Below are positions 11,200-21,030 of a stretch of 64,000 nt of DNA, in pieces (position 1 is the first letter of the stretch; each line of letters opens with the position of its first letter). The position numbers and the translations under genes were made by a program. Source of the stretch: Anthoceros angustus (taxonomy: Eukaryota > Streptophyta > Anthocerotopsida > Anthocerotales > Anthocerotaceae); assembly GCA_010909165.1 (NCBI GenBank), contig MU008151.1, forward strand, positions 930,001 to 994,000, given 5' to 3'. A model generated the notes under the pieces. The model had not been told where the DNA came from and did not search any database. It was given only the letters and a program-made list of their open reading frames with translations.

Positions 11200-11473
11200 G
11201 GATCGGATTAGGTCAGCCGGGCATGGGACGAATACATTCGTAGGAGATGGTTGCACAAAAACGTGTCCGACTCATACCCCACTTTCACACACAGCATGGA
11301 CTCGGCGACCTAGAACCAAATCTTTCTTCCGCAAACATTTCTGCAGCACCGCATACAAGAGATGGTGTGGGATACCGAATGACTGGGTTTGAGTGCGCCA
11401 GAACTGCCAGAGCCTCGACAGCCTCACTGATATGTCCCTGCTGACATAGTTGGCTCACGGTTTTCGGAGTCAC
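11200..11473 (-). pseudogene. PPR-protein N-terminal fragment
   Basis: The minus strand reads TPKTVSQLCQQGHISEAVEA and, after a low-similarity stretch in the same frame, CVKVGYESDTFLCNHLLRMY. These match the beginning of plant PLS-type PPR proteins: an LC.QG...EA first helix, then HAH..K.G.ESD.FL.N.LL.MY. The conserved spacing between them is roughly kept. The frame then degenerates below 11,200. Orientation is opposite to the neighbouring ROCO and PPR scraps. Confidence 0.55.
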
Positions 11474-11808
11474 TCCCCATCCATATCCTGCAGGCTCTCC
11501 TCGGCCTGCAAACTCGAGATGGATGGCCGCATGCCACTACAACCCAAATGCACATCCAACTGGGCATCCACCAAAACTGGCTTGTACAAGCTATTTACCA
11601 AGACGACCTCGTTGAACAGTTCTGTCCTTGCCTTGTTCGTGACCAGGAAACGCTGTTTGAAACTAATAGAATTCGCTAGACAGCCATCGTCTAGATGGGG
11701 CTTTCCCAGAGCAGGATCCCTCCCCTGTCACAAGTTTAGGGTTTATAATATACGACACTTGGACGACCAGAAGGCTTTCCCCTTTGTTGGCGCTGGCATC
11801 CTGGAGGA

Positions 11809-13059
11809 GTTTCTCAAGGAACATGTGATTGCAAAGTTGAAATCTTTTGTGCTTCCTGACGGCAGTCCGAAGTCGAGTTTGTGGAAGGAATTATCAGGAC
11901 CGAGTGTGTCGAAAACCTCACACTCTGTATCCACCGGCATAACCAGTCAGTGCTAAAGCAGGATTTGCTCGAGCGTGTTCTTCCAGACCAACAAGACTGT
12001 ACAGGGAGATTTTCTCCTCATGGGATCTGGCCGACTTCAAATGGTGGTGGCCAGAATGTCCTGAAGCCTTTCTGAAGAATGCCTTTGAGCGAGCTAAAGA
12101 GCTCTTAAGTGCTGGTGAACTCTTGGATGTCTTGCAAAGGCGACGAACAGGTCTCCTTCAAACCATATCCAACATAGATGCAGCTGTAGAGGAAGTCCTG
12201 CCTACAGAGAAAGGGGTGCTCGCACAACAAGACGCACCAGTTCAAACGTCTCGGTTTGTCAGCATCCGATGTGGGTACTATATCCCTCCCTGGAACAACT
12301 CACTCGGAGATGGGGAGCAACTGTTGCAAAACATCAATCAAGGGATAAGAGATTTGAAGCAAGAGGTGAAAGCAGTGGGAGTCAAAGTGGATAGAATTGG
12401 CGAGACTTTGCAACTTATCCAACATGAGATGAGCGCTATCAAGGCTGGGCAGGAAGCTACTCAACAATTCTTGCTTTCGAAGATGGATGAGATTATGAAT
12501 TTCTCTGCATAATTAGAAAGCAGTCAGATACCCAGACGTCCCTACATCACCACTGCAGACGTGGATCTAGCACAGAGGTTGATTGCAGGGGTGCGTGCGG
12601 GCAAAGCGGCTAAGCTCCATTTCATGTGCGAAAACATCTTTGGGAGTCACATCGTGCAGGGCCAAACTGGATTCGACTTGACATTGGAGGATGCGAAGTG
12701 GAAGTGGATCAGGCCCATAGCAATCAGAGGTATCAATCAAGGTTTTGGTTTTCCTAGTGAAAGCTGGCCTACATGTGGCTGCCGGCATTGGGAATGCGGT
12801 TCCCGACCCTTCCACCAGCTTGGATGGACCGGTTTCTGTGGCTGCGGCCTTTGGGGAATCAGCCCTGTCCCATTTAAATCTGGACCTGACAGGACCAGCT
12901 GCGAGCCAGAACACTCCCGTGCAAGAGGCATGGATTGCTCTGAAGAATCTTTGCAGCCGTTGCTGAGGGATCAAATGGCCGACAGATTCCAACTGCATAA
13001 GGTGCAATTTCTGACGGGAGCAACTAAAACGTCGTGTGTTGCAGCCTAACTTCGGCATT
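11809..13059 (+). pseudogene. ROCO-like C-terminal fragment, copy C
   Basis: Homology to ROCO copies A and B starts abruptly at FLKEHVIAKLKSFVLPDG (11,809, matching 5,127 and 52,924) and ends with the same ATCAAATGGC...GTGTTGCAGCCTAAC tail. It holds the VLQRRRTGLLQTISNIDAA coiled-coil segment at 12,123, a second coiled coil at 12,360-12,510 ending in an in-frame stop where A and B read glutamate (SAELESS), and the LAQRLIAGVRAGKAAKLHFM block at 12,567-12,630. There is no LRR, Roc or COR, so it is a partial duplicate. It resembles B up to about 12,820 and A afterwards. Confidence 0.75.
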
Positions 13060-13065
13060 TGCAGG

Positions 13066-13480
13066 ATTTGGAGAGGACACAGGGGACGTCGATGATCGTG
13101 TTGATATTTTGATGAGGTTTTGGTATGGGTAATCGAGTAAGACCAAACAATCGAGTTTCTCCTGAGAGCGTTGCAGAACTGAGAGCGTTTTGTGCTTCTC
13201 CTGACGGTGGTGCAGGAGTTGAACTTATGGAAGGGATCATCAGGATTGAGTGTGTAGAGAACCTCACACCCAGTATCAATCAGTTCTAACAGTTTGATGA
13301 AGTGCCTTCTTGAGAATCAGAAAAGCTTTCCAGGGCAGATTTCCTCCGGCTTGGATTTTCCTGATTATCAACGGTCCTGGCCAGCGAGGCCTGAAGCCCA
13401 TCTACCCAGTGCCTTTGAGGAAGCCAGGGACCTCTTCAGGATGTTTTGCAAGAGTGGCGGACACGTCTATCCCTCCGTGT
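13066..13480 (+). pseudogene. second, more diverged ROCO-like C-terminal fragment
   Basis: The sequence from GGAGAGGACACAGGGGACG aligns with 5,041-5,440 of copy A but with many substitutions, so it is an older paralogue. Readable pieces are GVELMEGIIRIECVENLTPS (A has GVELVEGIIRTECVENLT) and, near 13,380-13,440, WPARPEAHLPSAFEEARDLF. It lies directly after the younger copy C, in register with where that part of the gene would repeat. Frames are broken by stops. Confidence 0.6.
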
Positions 13481-13741
13481 AACAAGTGACCCTTTTATTG
13501 AAGAAAACGTTACTCGCAGCAATCGCCTCAGTGCAGAAGCTACTGTATGGTAACGAAAGCGTGGAAGCAGGCAATCGGAGCGGTTGCGCAATGACTGTAA
13601 GCATGGAAGAAGACAGACCTGGAGGAGCGGTAGAGGGCGACGTGAAGCTCTTCTCCAGACCTTCAAAGTTTAAAACTGATGTTGTGGTGAACGATCTAAG
13701 GATCTCACAGCAGAAGCAGTTGTGGAGACGAACCTTTCAGG

Positions 13742-13951
13742 GATGTCGAGAAAGGCACAAACTTTATCATAGCTTTGATGGAAGCCATCATTGAGGGCTC
13801 TCAAACGGAAGATGTGCTGAGCATTGTAGCAAGCGTGATTGGCAAGGTCACGGACATGGAGGTCGTGCACAAAACCGGAGCAGGATACGAGAAGAAATTC
13901 CTGTGTCCCGAGTTGCGCAGCACTCTAACTAGAATGCTACACTGGTCTTAA
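13742..13951 (+). CDS. conserved orphan exon-like frame of unknown function
   Basis: An open frame of 70 codons ends in TAA: DVEKGTNFIIALMEAIIEGS, then EDVLSIVASVIGKVTDMEVV and KKFLCPELRSTLTRMLHWS. It is amphipathic-helical, with no cysteines except one and no motif I recognise. A shorter relative (RDAEKGTKFILALVEAIVEA) occurs at 15,918-15,990 and 57,421-57,503. It may be the last exon of the ROCO-like gene or a separate gene; the preceding TTTCAG could be an acceptor site. Function is not assigned. Confidence 0.4.
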   Translation, partial: DVEKGTNFIIALMEAIIEGSQTEDVLSIVASVIGKVTDMEVVHKTGAGYEKKFLCPELRSTLTRMLHWS

Positions 13952-15030
13952 CCATTCCATGCTCCTCACATGCCTGGCCAGCGTAAGTAGGGTGCGGCCA
14001 GGGTCTACCGTAATTAACCAACCTGTAATGCCTTCAATCAAGTGTCAGATATCGTCTTCAGCGACACACTGTTGGTGCATCAAACTGCTTGTGATAGGGT
14101 CTTCTCACTTCTCCTTTTCTACGCATTCCTGTTTTGGCAAAGAGAGACGTCTCACAGCGTCCTTGTTTGGATGAACAGATGATGGCTCATAAAGGCTATG
14201 GGTAGGGAGGGCAGAACGTGCGTGTTTGTACAGCTGCAACGGTTGGTTTCAAGAAGCAAGTCCAGATTGGCGGTCTTCTGGTTCACTGATTTTACATCCT
14301 TTGTAGACCGCCAGGATGTATTTTCATCTTCCCGACCAGGCAAATCTGGGACAAGACGTCCTTCACTCAAATCGCGTCTGCAGCTCCTGTCTTCATGTCA
14401 CAGATGGCTTCTCTTCGACGTCTTAGCCCTTGACGGTTGTCGGTGCCTCGACCAGCATTAATGATGAAACATAAAACACCTCTGGCTTGTCTGCCGCAAA
14501 ACTGTGTCCAGTGATGGACCCATCAGTGGAAACAGTTACAACTCTGGCAAACAAGCCAAAGGTGTTTGTCATTATTGCTTTCGAGATCGCTATCTCCATC
14601 CAATACCGGTGCGGCAGCTCGAACCCTGCATCTCTTGACAAGAACGGCTGATAACTTTCACCAACCACAAATCTATCCTGTCCAGGCAGAAGAGTATACA
14701 TCAGGGAGGATACATGGGGCTCAGTTTCAGGGCTCTTAAGACACCAGATTACGGTGACACCAGATCACGGTCAGACTGGGTTGGAAATAGATCTGCTGTC
14801 TGTTTTGGTTTGTGCAGTGAGCAGTGAGCAGTGAGCAGTGAGCGTGGGAGTTGGCAAGTCCTCGAAGGAGTTACAGCCAGACATGGGTTCATTGGAACCC
14901 AAGTCCATTGTAACTTGAGTCCATGACCGGAGCTATGCAATGGCATCATGTGGAAATGAAAAGATACAAGAGGAATTCCTAAGGCGTCCTACCGTGTCCA
15001 GTAGGCAATCCGTCTTCGACAAGCCGAACG
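13952..15030. repeat. non-coding module; 14.19-14.40 kb related to 16.18-16.38 kb
   Basis: The block GGTTTCAAGAAGCAAGTCCA at 14,246 recurs at 16,229, with flanking similarity (CATCTTCCCGACC, GTCAGGATGT/GCCAGGATGT) over about 200 bp. The modules are therefore tandem-type paralogues roughly 2 kb apart. I recognise no protein. The hairpin repeat at 14,453-14,590 is listed separately. The 14,815-14,845 stretch is a 7-bp tandem (GTGAGCA). Confidence 0.5.
14453..14590. repeat. MITE-like hairpin, copy 2 (inverted orientation)
   Basis: Contains AAACACCTCTGGCTTGTCTG and, inverted 60 bp on, CAAACAAGCCAAAGGTGTTT. It is bounded by AGCATTAATGATG and CATTATTGCTTT, which are themselves an inverted pair. 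It runs in the opposite sense to copies 1, 3 and 4, as expected for a dispersed element rather than a block duplication. Confidence 0.8.
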
Positions 15031-15034
15031 GGCG

Positions 15035-15385
15035 GAGGAAGAGATCTTATCCAGAGCAGGACCCTTTCCACTGGGAGCCCTTAGCGGACGCCAGTCACAA
15101 ATTTAGGGTTTATTTTACCACAAGTTGGACGATCGGACTGGCTTCCTCTACTACTTAGGTGGAATCGTGGAAGCTGAACGCTTTCCATCCCAGTGGGTCT
15201 CGGAGGAGGAGCTCTTCCCGGTCTTGTGGGTTTCAAGTCTGGTCACCCTCGGCACTCGCGCTTTGTGCCCTTCCTGCGTCCGGAGCTAGGATGGCATGTG
15301 GTTGGTTAGACTGGCCGCCGGGCTTTTGGGGATGCTGGGTATGAGCTGCTGCGCTGTTTTGCAACACACCTAGGTGTGCTCGTCT
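15035..15385 (+). pseudogene. unrecognised repeated module (YHKLDDRTGFLYYLGGIVEAE)
   Basis: One frame reads YHKLDDRTGFLYYLGGIVEA, RFPSQWVSEEELFPVLW and SLVTLGTRALCPSCV. Related DNA occurs at 11,700-11,800 (HKFRVYNIRHLDDQKAFPF, in another frame) and 55,260-55,345 (GGGTTTCAAGT, TCGGCACT, GAGCTAGGATGG). The W-rich acidic end superficially resembles a chromo-like fold, but I do not claim it. It is a module that moves or duplicates with this neighbourhood. Confidence 0.3.
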
Positions 15386-15636
15386 TTCCTGCTCGTACAA
15401 CTTGCAATTGCTAGCAAGCTTCAAGGAGTGTAGGACATAGTGTAATGCTTTTGAGACGTGTGCTTGAACATGCTGAAGAAGGGCAGCTGTACGTAGAGTG
15501 AATGTTCCAGAGATGTAGAGAGCTTCCTCTTGACTGCAGCATTAGGTTTATCAGCCGTACTTGTCAAGAGATGCAGGGTTCGGCTGCCGAACATCGAGAA
15601 AGCGATCTCGAAAGAAATGATGACAAACACCTTTGT

Positions 15637-15772
15637 CGAAAGCAATGATGACAAACACCTTTGGCTTGTTTGCCAGAGATGTACATAACTGTTTCCACTG
15701 ATGGGCCTATCACTGGACACAGTTTTGCGGCAGACAAGCCAAAGGTGTTTTGTTTTATCATTAATGCTTGTT
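15637..15772. repeat. MITE-like hairpin, copy 3
   Basis: Arms AAACACCTTTGGCTTGT and ACAAGCCAAAGGTGTTT match perfectly over 17 bp and extend imperfectly to a 130-bp palindrome with centre CACTGATGGGCCTATCACTG. The tip of the left arm is repeated once more at 15,607-15,633. Copy 4 at 57,131-57,266 is nearly identical because it lies in the large duplication. Confidence 0.85.
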
Positions 15773-15917
15773 GAGGCACCACAACTGCCAAGGGCTAAGA
15801 CGTCGGAGACGATGTCTTAGAGAAGCAATCTCGTCAGCAAGAGAGCTGGGAAGGTTCGACCCTGCTTTCTGTGAGTGACTGTCTCGTCGTTTTCTCAACC
15901 AGTCATGGGAGAAGTAT

Positions 15918-15990
15918 GTTTCAGAGATGCCGAGAAAGGCACCAAATTTATCCTCGCTTTGGTGGAAGCCATCGTTGAGGCCTCTCTAGT
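15918..15990 (+). pseudogene. short copy of the conserved orphan exon
   Basis: RDAEKGTKFILALVEAIVEA ends at a TAG after SLVGRL. It is homologous to the frame at 13,742-13,951 and nearly identical to 57,421-57,503. Truncated to about 27 codons, it has no known function. Confidence 0.4.
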
Positions 15991-16009
15991 TGGCAGATTG
16001 TAGGACAGC

Positions 16010-16125
16010 GGCTCCAAGCTGATGTGTTTGTAGCTGGCAGTTTGATTAGCACGTATGGGAAGTCAAGCAGCACGGTTGATGCACAGCTGGTGTTTGACAC
16101 TGTCATCGGAAAGCACTGATTGCAG
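16010..16125 (+). pseudogene. PPR-protein fragment
   Basis: QRLQADVFVAGSLISTYGKS, then VDAQLVFDTVIGK. This is the V-D-V-F-V-x-x-x-L-I-x-x-Y-x-K helix followed by the A-x-x-V-F-D motif that links consecutive PLS-type PPR repeats. Thirty-five codons are in frame, then a stop. The right-hand duplicate breaks off just before it (57,515). Confidence 0.65.
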
Positions 16126-16389
16126 GCTGCACCTGTGAAGCGCACAAAAGAGTGGTTTTTCAGGTGTTAGCTCGTGGAGAGTAGGAAGGAAAGAACGTGT
16201 GAGTTGCAGGGCTGTAGGTGCTTGAGCTGGTTTCAAGAAGCAAGTCCAGATTTTCGGTCCTCTGCTTGAATGATTTCTAGATCTTTTGCACACTGTCAGG
16301 ATGTGTGTTCCATCTTCCCGACCGGCCAAAGCTGGGAAAAGATGTCATCACTGGATTGGCGTCTGAGGCCCCTTGCCTTCACATCTCTA

Positions 16390-16765
16390 TGACACTAGAC
16401 AACGCGGAAAATCGCTCACGGCCATCTCCGATATCCAACTAACTGGAGATTTTGCTTTCTTCGAAGGTGAGGAAGGAAGGTGTGTTTCTATCCTTTCTAT
16501 CCAGGGTGATTTGGTTGTGGAGATCGTCAGCGGAAAGCGTGGCTTTTGCAGAAAAACCGTGAGAGCAACAGCAGCACCAACTTGCTCAAAAGATTGCGAA
16601 CCCAACTCTGTAGAAACCATTAACCTGGTCAAACACCACCGGTTCAACAGTGATGAAGGCCACAAGGAACTACATTGAGTGCAGCAAATGCATAAAATTG
16701 TCAAGCTCGAAGGGGCCACAGCCTACACAGACAAGAGCATCTCCCTTGACACTTGAGCCACGTGC
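16390..16765 (+). repeat. leader module L (copy 1), also at 17.10, 48.96 and 57.52 kb
   Basis: A block beginning ATGACACTAGACAACGC and containing CTGGAGATTTTGCTT, GTGATTTGGTTGTGGAGA, AAGCGTGGCTTTTGCA and GTGAGAGCAACAG recurs in four places. At 48,975-49,295 it runs directly into the 5' flank of ROCO copy B, so it is probably the far-upstream part of that gene. Its minus strand carries an 80-codon frame (TVFLQKPRFPLTISTTKSPW) conserved among copies, which may be chance. No function is assigned. Confidence 0.6.
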
Positions 16766-16769
16766 GCTT

Positions 16770-17060
16770 AGATGGGTACTTAGATGGGGTGCCCAAGGAG
16801 TGGATGCTTGGTGCAAGTAGCTTAGGCACACCAAGGTACAAGTTGTTAAGTACCAAGTCCCATGACGGAAAATCCATTTTAGTGGAGTTAAAGTTAGTCT
16901 TCTTCTTCTTCCTGGGTCCTCTTGCTCGAGACAGAAAGGTAGCCGCGGACTCGCCTTCCGCCGCAATCACTGGCGGGATCACCACGATGGTGCGCTCGTC
17001 GGGCCTACCCCCGATGTGGCGGGGTAAGCCCGATTGTCACCACCTTACTGCTACTCAAGC
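16770..17060 (-). pseudogene. gutted copy of the TPM-type lumen protein gene
   Basis: The sequence parallels 57,845-58,270 but lacks internal blocks. The minus-strand piece GESAATFLSRARGPRKKKK corresponds to GESAALLCSLSKRTHRKKK at about 58,000, and the HHDGALVG-type region survives as VVIPPVIAA. The segments coding the central strand and RYGNQFFVAQ are gone. It is a deletion derivative of the better copy on the right. Confidence 0.55.
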
Positions 17061-17099
17061 GCTTGCGCGTGCATAAATAATACCATGCGAGCATCGTCG

Positions 17100-17280
17100 G
17101 TCACACCTTAAAGCGTGGCTTTTGCAAAACCGTGAGAGCAACAGCAGCACCAACTTGCTCAAAAGATTGCCGAACCCCCGTAGAAACCATTAACCGGTCG
17201 ACCCCGCTTGTCCCTTGACACTTGAGCCACGTGTGCCACCATCGGTGAAGGATTTTCTCACCGGTCGACACATCCATGGC
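17100..17280 (+). repeat. leader module L (copy 2), cut at the insertion site
   Basis: It starts AAAGCGTGGCTTTTGCAAAA, runs through CACTTGAGCCACGTG and GTGAAGGATTTTCTCACC and ends with CGACACATCCATGGC at 17,280. The paralogue at 49,130-49,310 continues with CTTGGAAAGGTG. Here that continuation appears only 30.7 kb later, at 48,025. Confidence 0.75.
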
Positions 17281-18279
17281 TATGGAATACCGATCTCTGC
17301 GCCCCTTTAGGGTTTTCCATTGTGACCAAAGAAGTTTTCATACGGCGGAAAACTCGGTGTTACACTGACGACATCGGCCGTCGGCCACCCTCCGATCGTC
17401 ACTAAGCATGTGGTATACGTGTCGAGAATCTTTTGTGGTTGTGACACACAATGTTTTCGTGAGGGCATGGGCCATCGGACATCCATTCGCATGACCCCAT
17501 CGCCGTCGGTTGCCATCACGACACCACGTGGCTTTATGGGAGATAAGCGTGGAGGAGGCACAGGCACTGTGCGTTCGCGAGCATACACCTGTGCGATAGC
17601 GTCAGCGCCATGTCGCCTCGCGCGCGCTATCGCAGCCATCCGTGCGTCAGGCGCACAAGGGGCCAGCCATACAGCCTCGCGGTGGCGCACCATCTTCGGA
17701 GGCCAGCTGTATGCTTGCATACAGCCCTGTGCTGACTCGCGAGCGCCGCGCCTGTCGCGCGCCAGCACCATATCACATAGGCCTCAGCGGTGGCGCCTCC
17801 ATCTTCACACAACCAAATTTTTACATTCCACCACAACAAAGCCACCACCGGGCTCAACTCTCAAAACGCCGTAACAAATCCAAATTGTCACCGCCTCGTG
17901 ATGGTGAGCGCACAATGTCACCGCCCTGTGTCATGGTGAGCGACAAAACACTTTTCTCCAGCCCACACCTAGCTCACTCCGGGCCGCAACTGGGCCACAC
18001 GCCTCACACCTCGTGCACCATAGACCGCAGCAGGTGATGGCCGCCCACGCCCACGGTGGCTTCAGCCTCCCACCGGTGGAGGTATTCGGGCAATGCGCCC
18101 TCGTGGCTCCCGCACTCGCAGAGTGTTGTTAGTGCCATGTGCACCGATACATGTCCGGAGGAAGTCCATGTCCCGCAATCCTTTGCATATGCATTGTCCT
18201 CGCCATCTGCAGCCTCGTGACAACCCACAGGGCCCATACGATTCGGGCCCCTGCTCGCACAATGGCGCGATGCGCCCTC

Positions 18280-19310
18280 CTCCAATCAGTAACATGACAA
18301 AATAAATGGATGCACAGGCTTGCTCACCCGCCAGCAATTTATGCCGAGTGGTGGCATCTCGGGGCCACGCTTTGTGCATACCGAGGGCCACCCACATCGC
18401 CCCTCGCCATCGCCTCCTCACCCCCATATGCGGTGGTGCACCCACCCTTGTAGTCGACCTTCTTCTTGAATGCGATAATGCATGGCCGGAATGTCCCCGC
18501 TGCCCGATCTTCCGCACCCCGCCTATTCCATACCGCCTCCAACGCCGCCTCATCGTGGGCATGAAGGTCACGCAGGTGGAATGGATGTGTGGGTTGGTGA
18601 TGTCGATTCGGCTCCTCACCATATCCATCATGTACCCTTGTAGAGGAATGCCCACTTCTCTCCCAAGGACCGCCAGAAATGCTCAATCCTCGCAACAATC
18701 CGCATTCATCGACTTCCACCACACCGCATAAGGAAAACGACAACCTCCTAACTTTTACAGTTGTGCACAGGGGCCGGATGAAGTTGCTTCCATGTGCCCT
18801 TGGCCTCGCTCGGTTCATATCCGCTTATTAGGTTGTGCTCTGCGTAGTCCGACCGAATCCGCGGATGCCCAAACTTCCTCACCGCTTCCACATAGGCGTT
18901 GAAAATCGCTGCTTGTTATCCTCCAAGACCAACTGTGGGACGAATGGGTTGCCCCATCTATGGCCCTGCACTCAAGTAGAATTGGTACATCTTGTCATAA
19001 GTCGCGACAAGGCAACTGCACCCGTCGATTGCACAACTCCCCGCAATCACTTCTTCCTCGCAACGCGAACTCGAACATCGCATGCCACTCACGCACTTAC
19101 AATCCATATGCCACATGTACATGGGTGTCGTCGACGGACGGCGGATGCGCATCGCCGACCGTGCCATGTGCTCCGGCCGCATCAAACGCAGCGCCCGTGA
19201 CCGCCTCCTTGGGATTTCGATTCCATCCAGCCAGCCGCCGCACGAATCGTATTCAGCGTTCACGCCGTCTTGTGATGGGTGTGTGCGTGGCAATCGGTGC
19301 ACACCTCCTC
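18280..19310 (-). pseudogene. DDE integrase-core transposase remnant (rve-like family)
   Basis: Minus-strand motifs appear in the right order across frames: GIEIPRRRSRALRLMRPEHM, RRPSTTPMYMWHMDCK (catalytic D near 19,103), IDGCSCLVATYDK, AVRKFGHPRIRSDYAEHNLI (second D), RIEHFWRSLGEKWAFLYKGT (catalytic E) and RIDITNP followed by FHLRDLH. This matches eukaryotic integrase-core proteins that read WHIDGNHKL, then FGLPSRVRSDHG.EN, then RIERLWR. They are predicted DNA transposases related to retroviral-type integrases. At least four frameshifts and internal stops are present. The tail below 18,280 and the N-terminus above 19,310 are not recognisable. Confidence in the fold is good; the exact superfamily is not settled. 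Confidence 0.65.
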
Positions 19311-21030
19311 CACGGACAACCTCCCATACACCCCGCGCAGTGCCGATGCAGGAGCCTCGTCACTGCCTGCCGCACAGCTCCGCTGGTAGGCCTTTCAATG
19401 GTCTCCCCGCAAGTGCCGCACCGCCAAATCATACAGCTTATGAAGGCGGCGCGCTCCTCCTATGCATCCTTCATCTCCACCTTCCAGCCCTCATCCCCAC
19501 GGCTCCTCGCACGAGAATTGCCTCAAGTTTTCACCGTCTGTGATGATGATGGGCTTCCGCCATGACCTCTGATGCAGCCTGGCGGCGACCGCCCACCATC
19601 TTCCTCCTTCGTCCGCCGCCGGAAGGCCCCATGGGCACCCTTCACTGCTTTTTGCCCCACGTGATGGCCAAGGTGGAGACTTGGTGGCCTCAACACCTCA
19701 GACCTACCGCTAGCGCTTTTTGCCCCATGCGCCTTCCTCCCGTTCAAACCCCAAATGCACCTCTCTGAACATGGCCCGATTTCGATCCTCCTAACACTTT
19801 CCGCCCGAGTAATGGCATGTCCGCAGCCAAGGGTTTCGACAAAGGGACGCTCGATCACCGTTATGCCCACTCCGATTTTTGTTCCACGGACGGTCCGCCA
19901 GCTTCATTGACGGGGTTCCACACCGATCTGCAGAGGTAGATCGCCGCAGAAGTTCGTAAAGCGCCCGTAGCTTACTTTTGCTTCCGTGATTTCATTCATT
20001 GTTTGAAGTGCACCACAACACTTCCAAACCAACAGACGCACCAAACACCGTATGTGAACAATCTAGAATGGGCCGCTTCGCCGCAGTGCAAACACACTTG
20101 CGCCCCTCGCTTTCTCGCGCCATCGACAATTAGCGATGGCCTCGCTCTTCACTCTTCAGCCGGCCGCAAACCCGCAAATGATGTAACCGCCTTACCTCAA
20201 TGCGCAGGGTTCCACGACGGCCCCTGAACAAAAGGCATGGGATCTTCCAGCTATCGGGCGTATCCGTCGACCCCCATTGTGTGGCATGCCCCGATAATCG
20301 TCACATGCTTCCAGCGTTTGGAATACTCCCTCGCTCGATTCAAGTCCATGTAACATATGAAATGCCCCGCTGTACACGAACGGCAATGACCGCGCCCACA
20401 AAAAATTGTGTTGATCCAACTCCACAGGAGGATGCTCAATGTCCCAACCGCCGACAAACGAGCCTCACCGCATGTCAGTGCCGGTCCACAGCACATGTGA
20501 CGCCGGTCCCATTCCGCCCAACCGCCTCACCACTAGCTTCCAACTCCACTTCTCCGATTGCGTAACATCCATCGCTATCATTCCCTCCACTGCGACCATA
20601 GGGTGCCATCCAACCCGCTTTTCCTCCACTTTCGAACGATTTGATTGCCAAAAAGGCGTCCTTCTCTCACACAAAAACTCCCACGAAGCCTCCATTGACT
20701 TCTCACGAGCATGGTCACACCGCGCTCCTATCTCGATGGTCGCACGCAGATTGCAATCCGGCTCTTCGCGAAGATCCACAACGGCACCAACGTGCCATGC
20801 CGCTCTTGCTCCAAAGATTCCGTGCCCAAGGCGATACCGCCCACCGAGGCACCTTCCCCACCTCCAACCCAGACCTCAATGGTCAGGCCACAATCACCCC
20901 CCTCCACAGAAATGAAATCTTTGTGCATTGCGGACAATCGGAACCTCCAATACCATGAGTACCCATTTCCCGGACCAGATCGCCACACACATTTCTCGCC
21001 TCCCCGGCCATGTACGCTCACATGCGGAGT
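19310..21030. other. GC-rich stretch; no confident gene
   Basis: Probable upstream part of the transposase region on the minus strand. Frames up to 104 codons (20,465-20,779, with WKLVVRRLGGMG and HAREKSMEASWEF) and the adjacent HNFLWARSLPFVYSGAFHML (20,320-20,420) look protein-like but match nothing I know. They could be the transposase N-terminus or a companion gene. Confidence 0.25.

Noticed and set aside
10876-11256. 126-codon minus-strand frame
   Set aside because: No recognisable motif and no counterpart in the right-hand duplicate; likely chance.
17305-17320. Telomere-like TTTAGGG near the insertion edge
   Set aside because: Only a single unit is present, with no tandem repetition, so it is not a telomeric tract.
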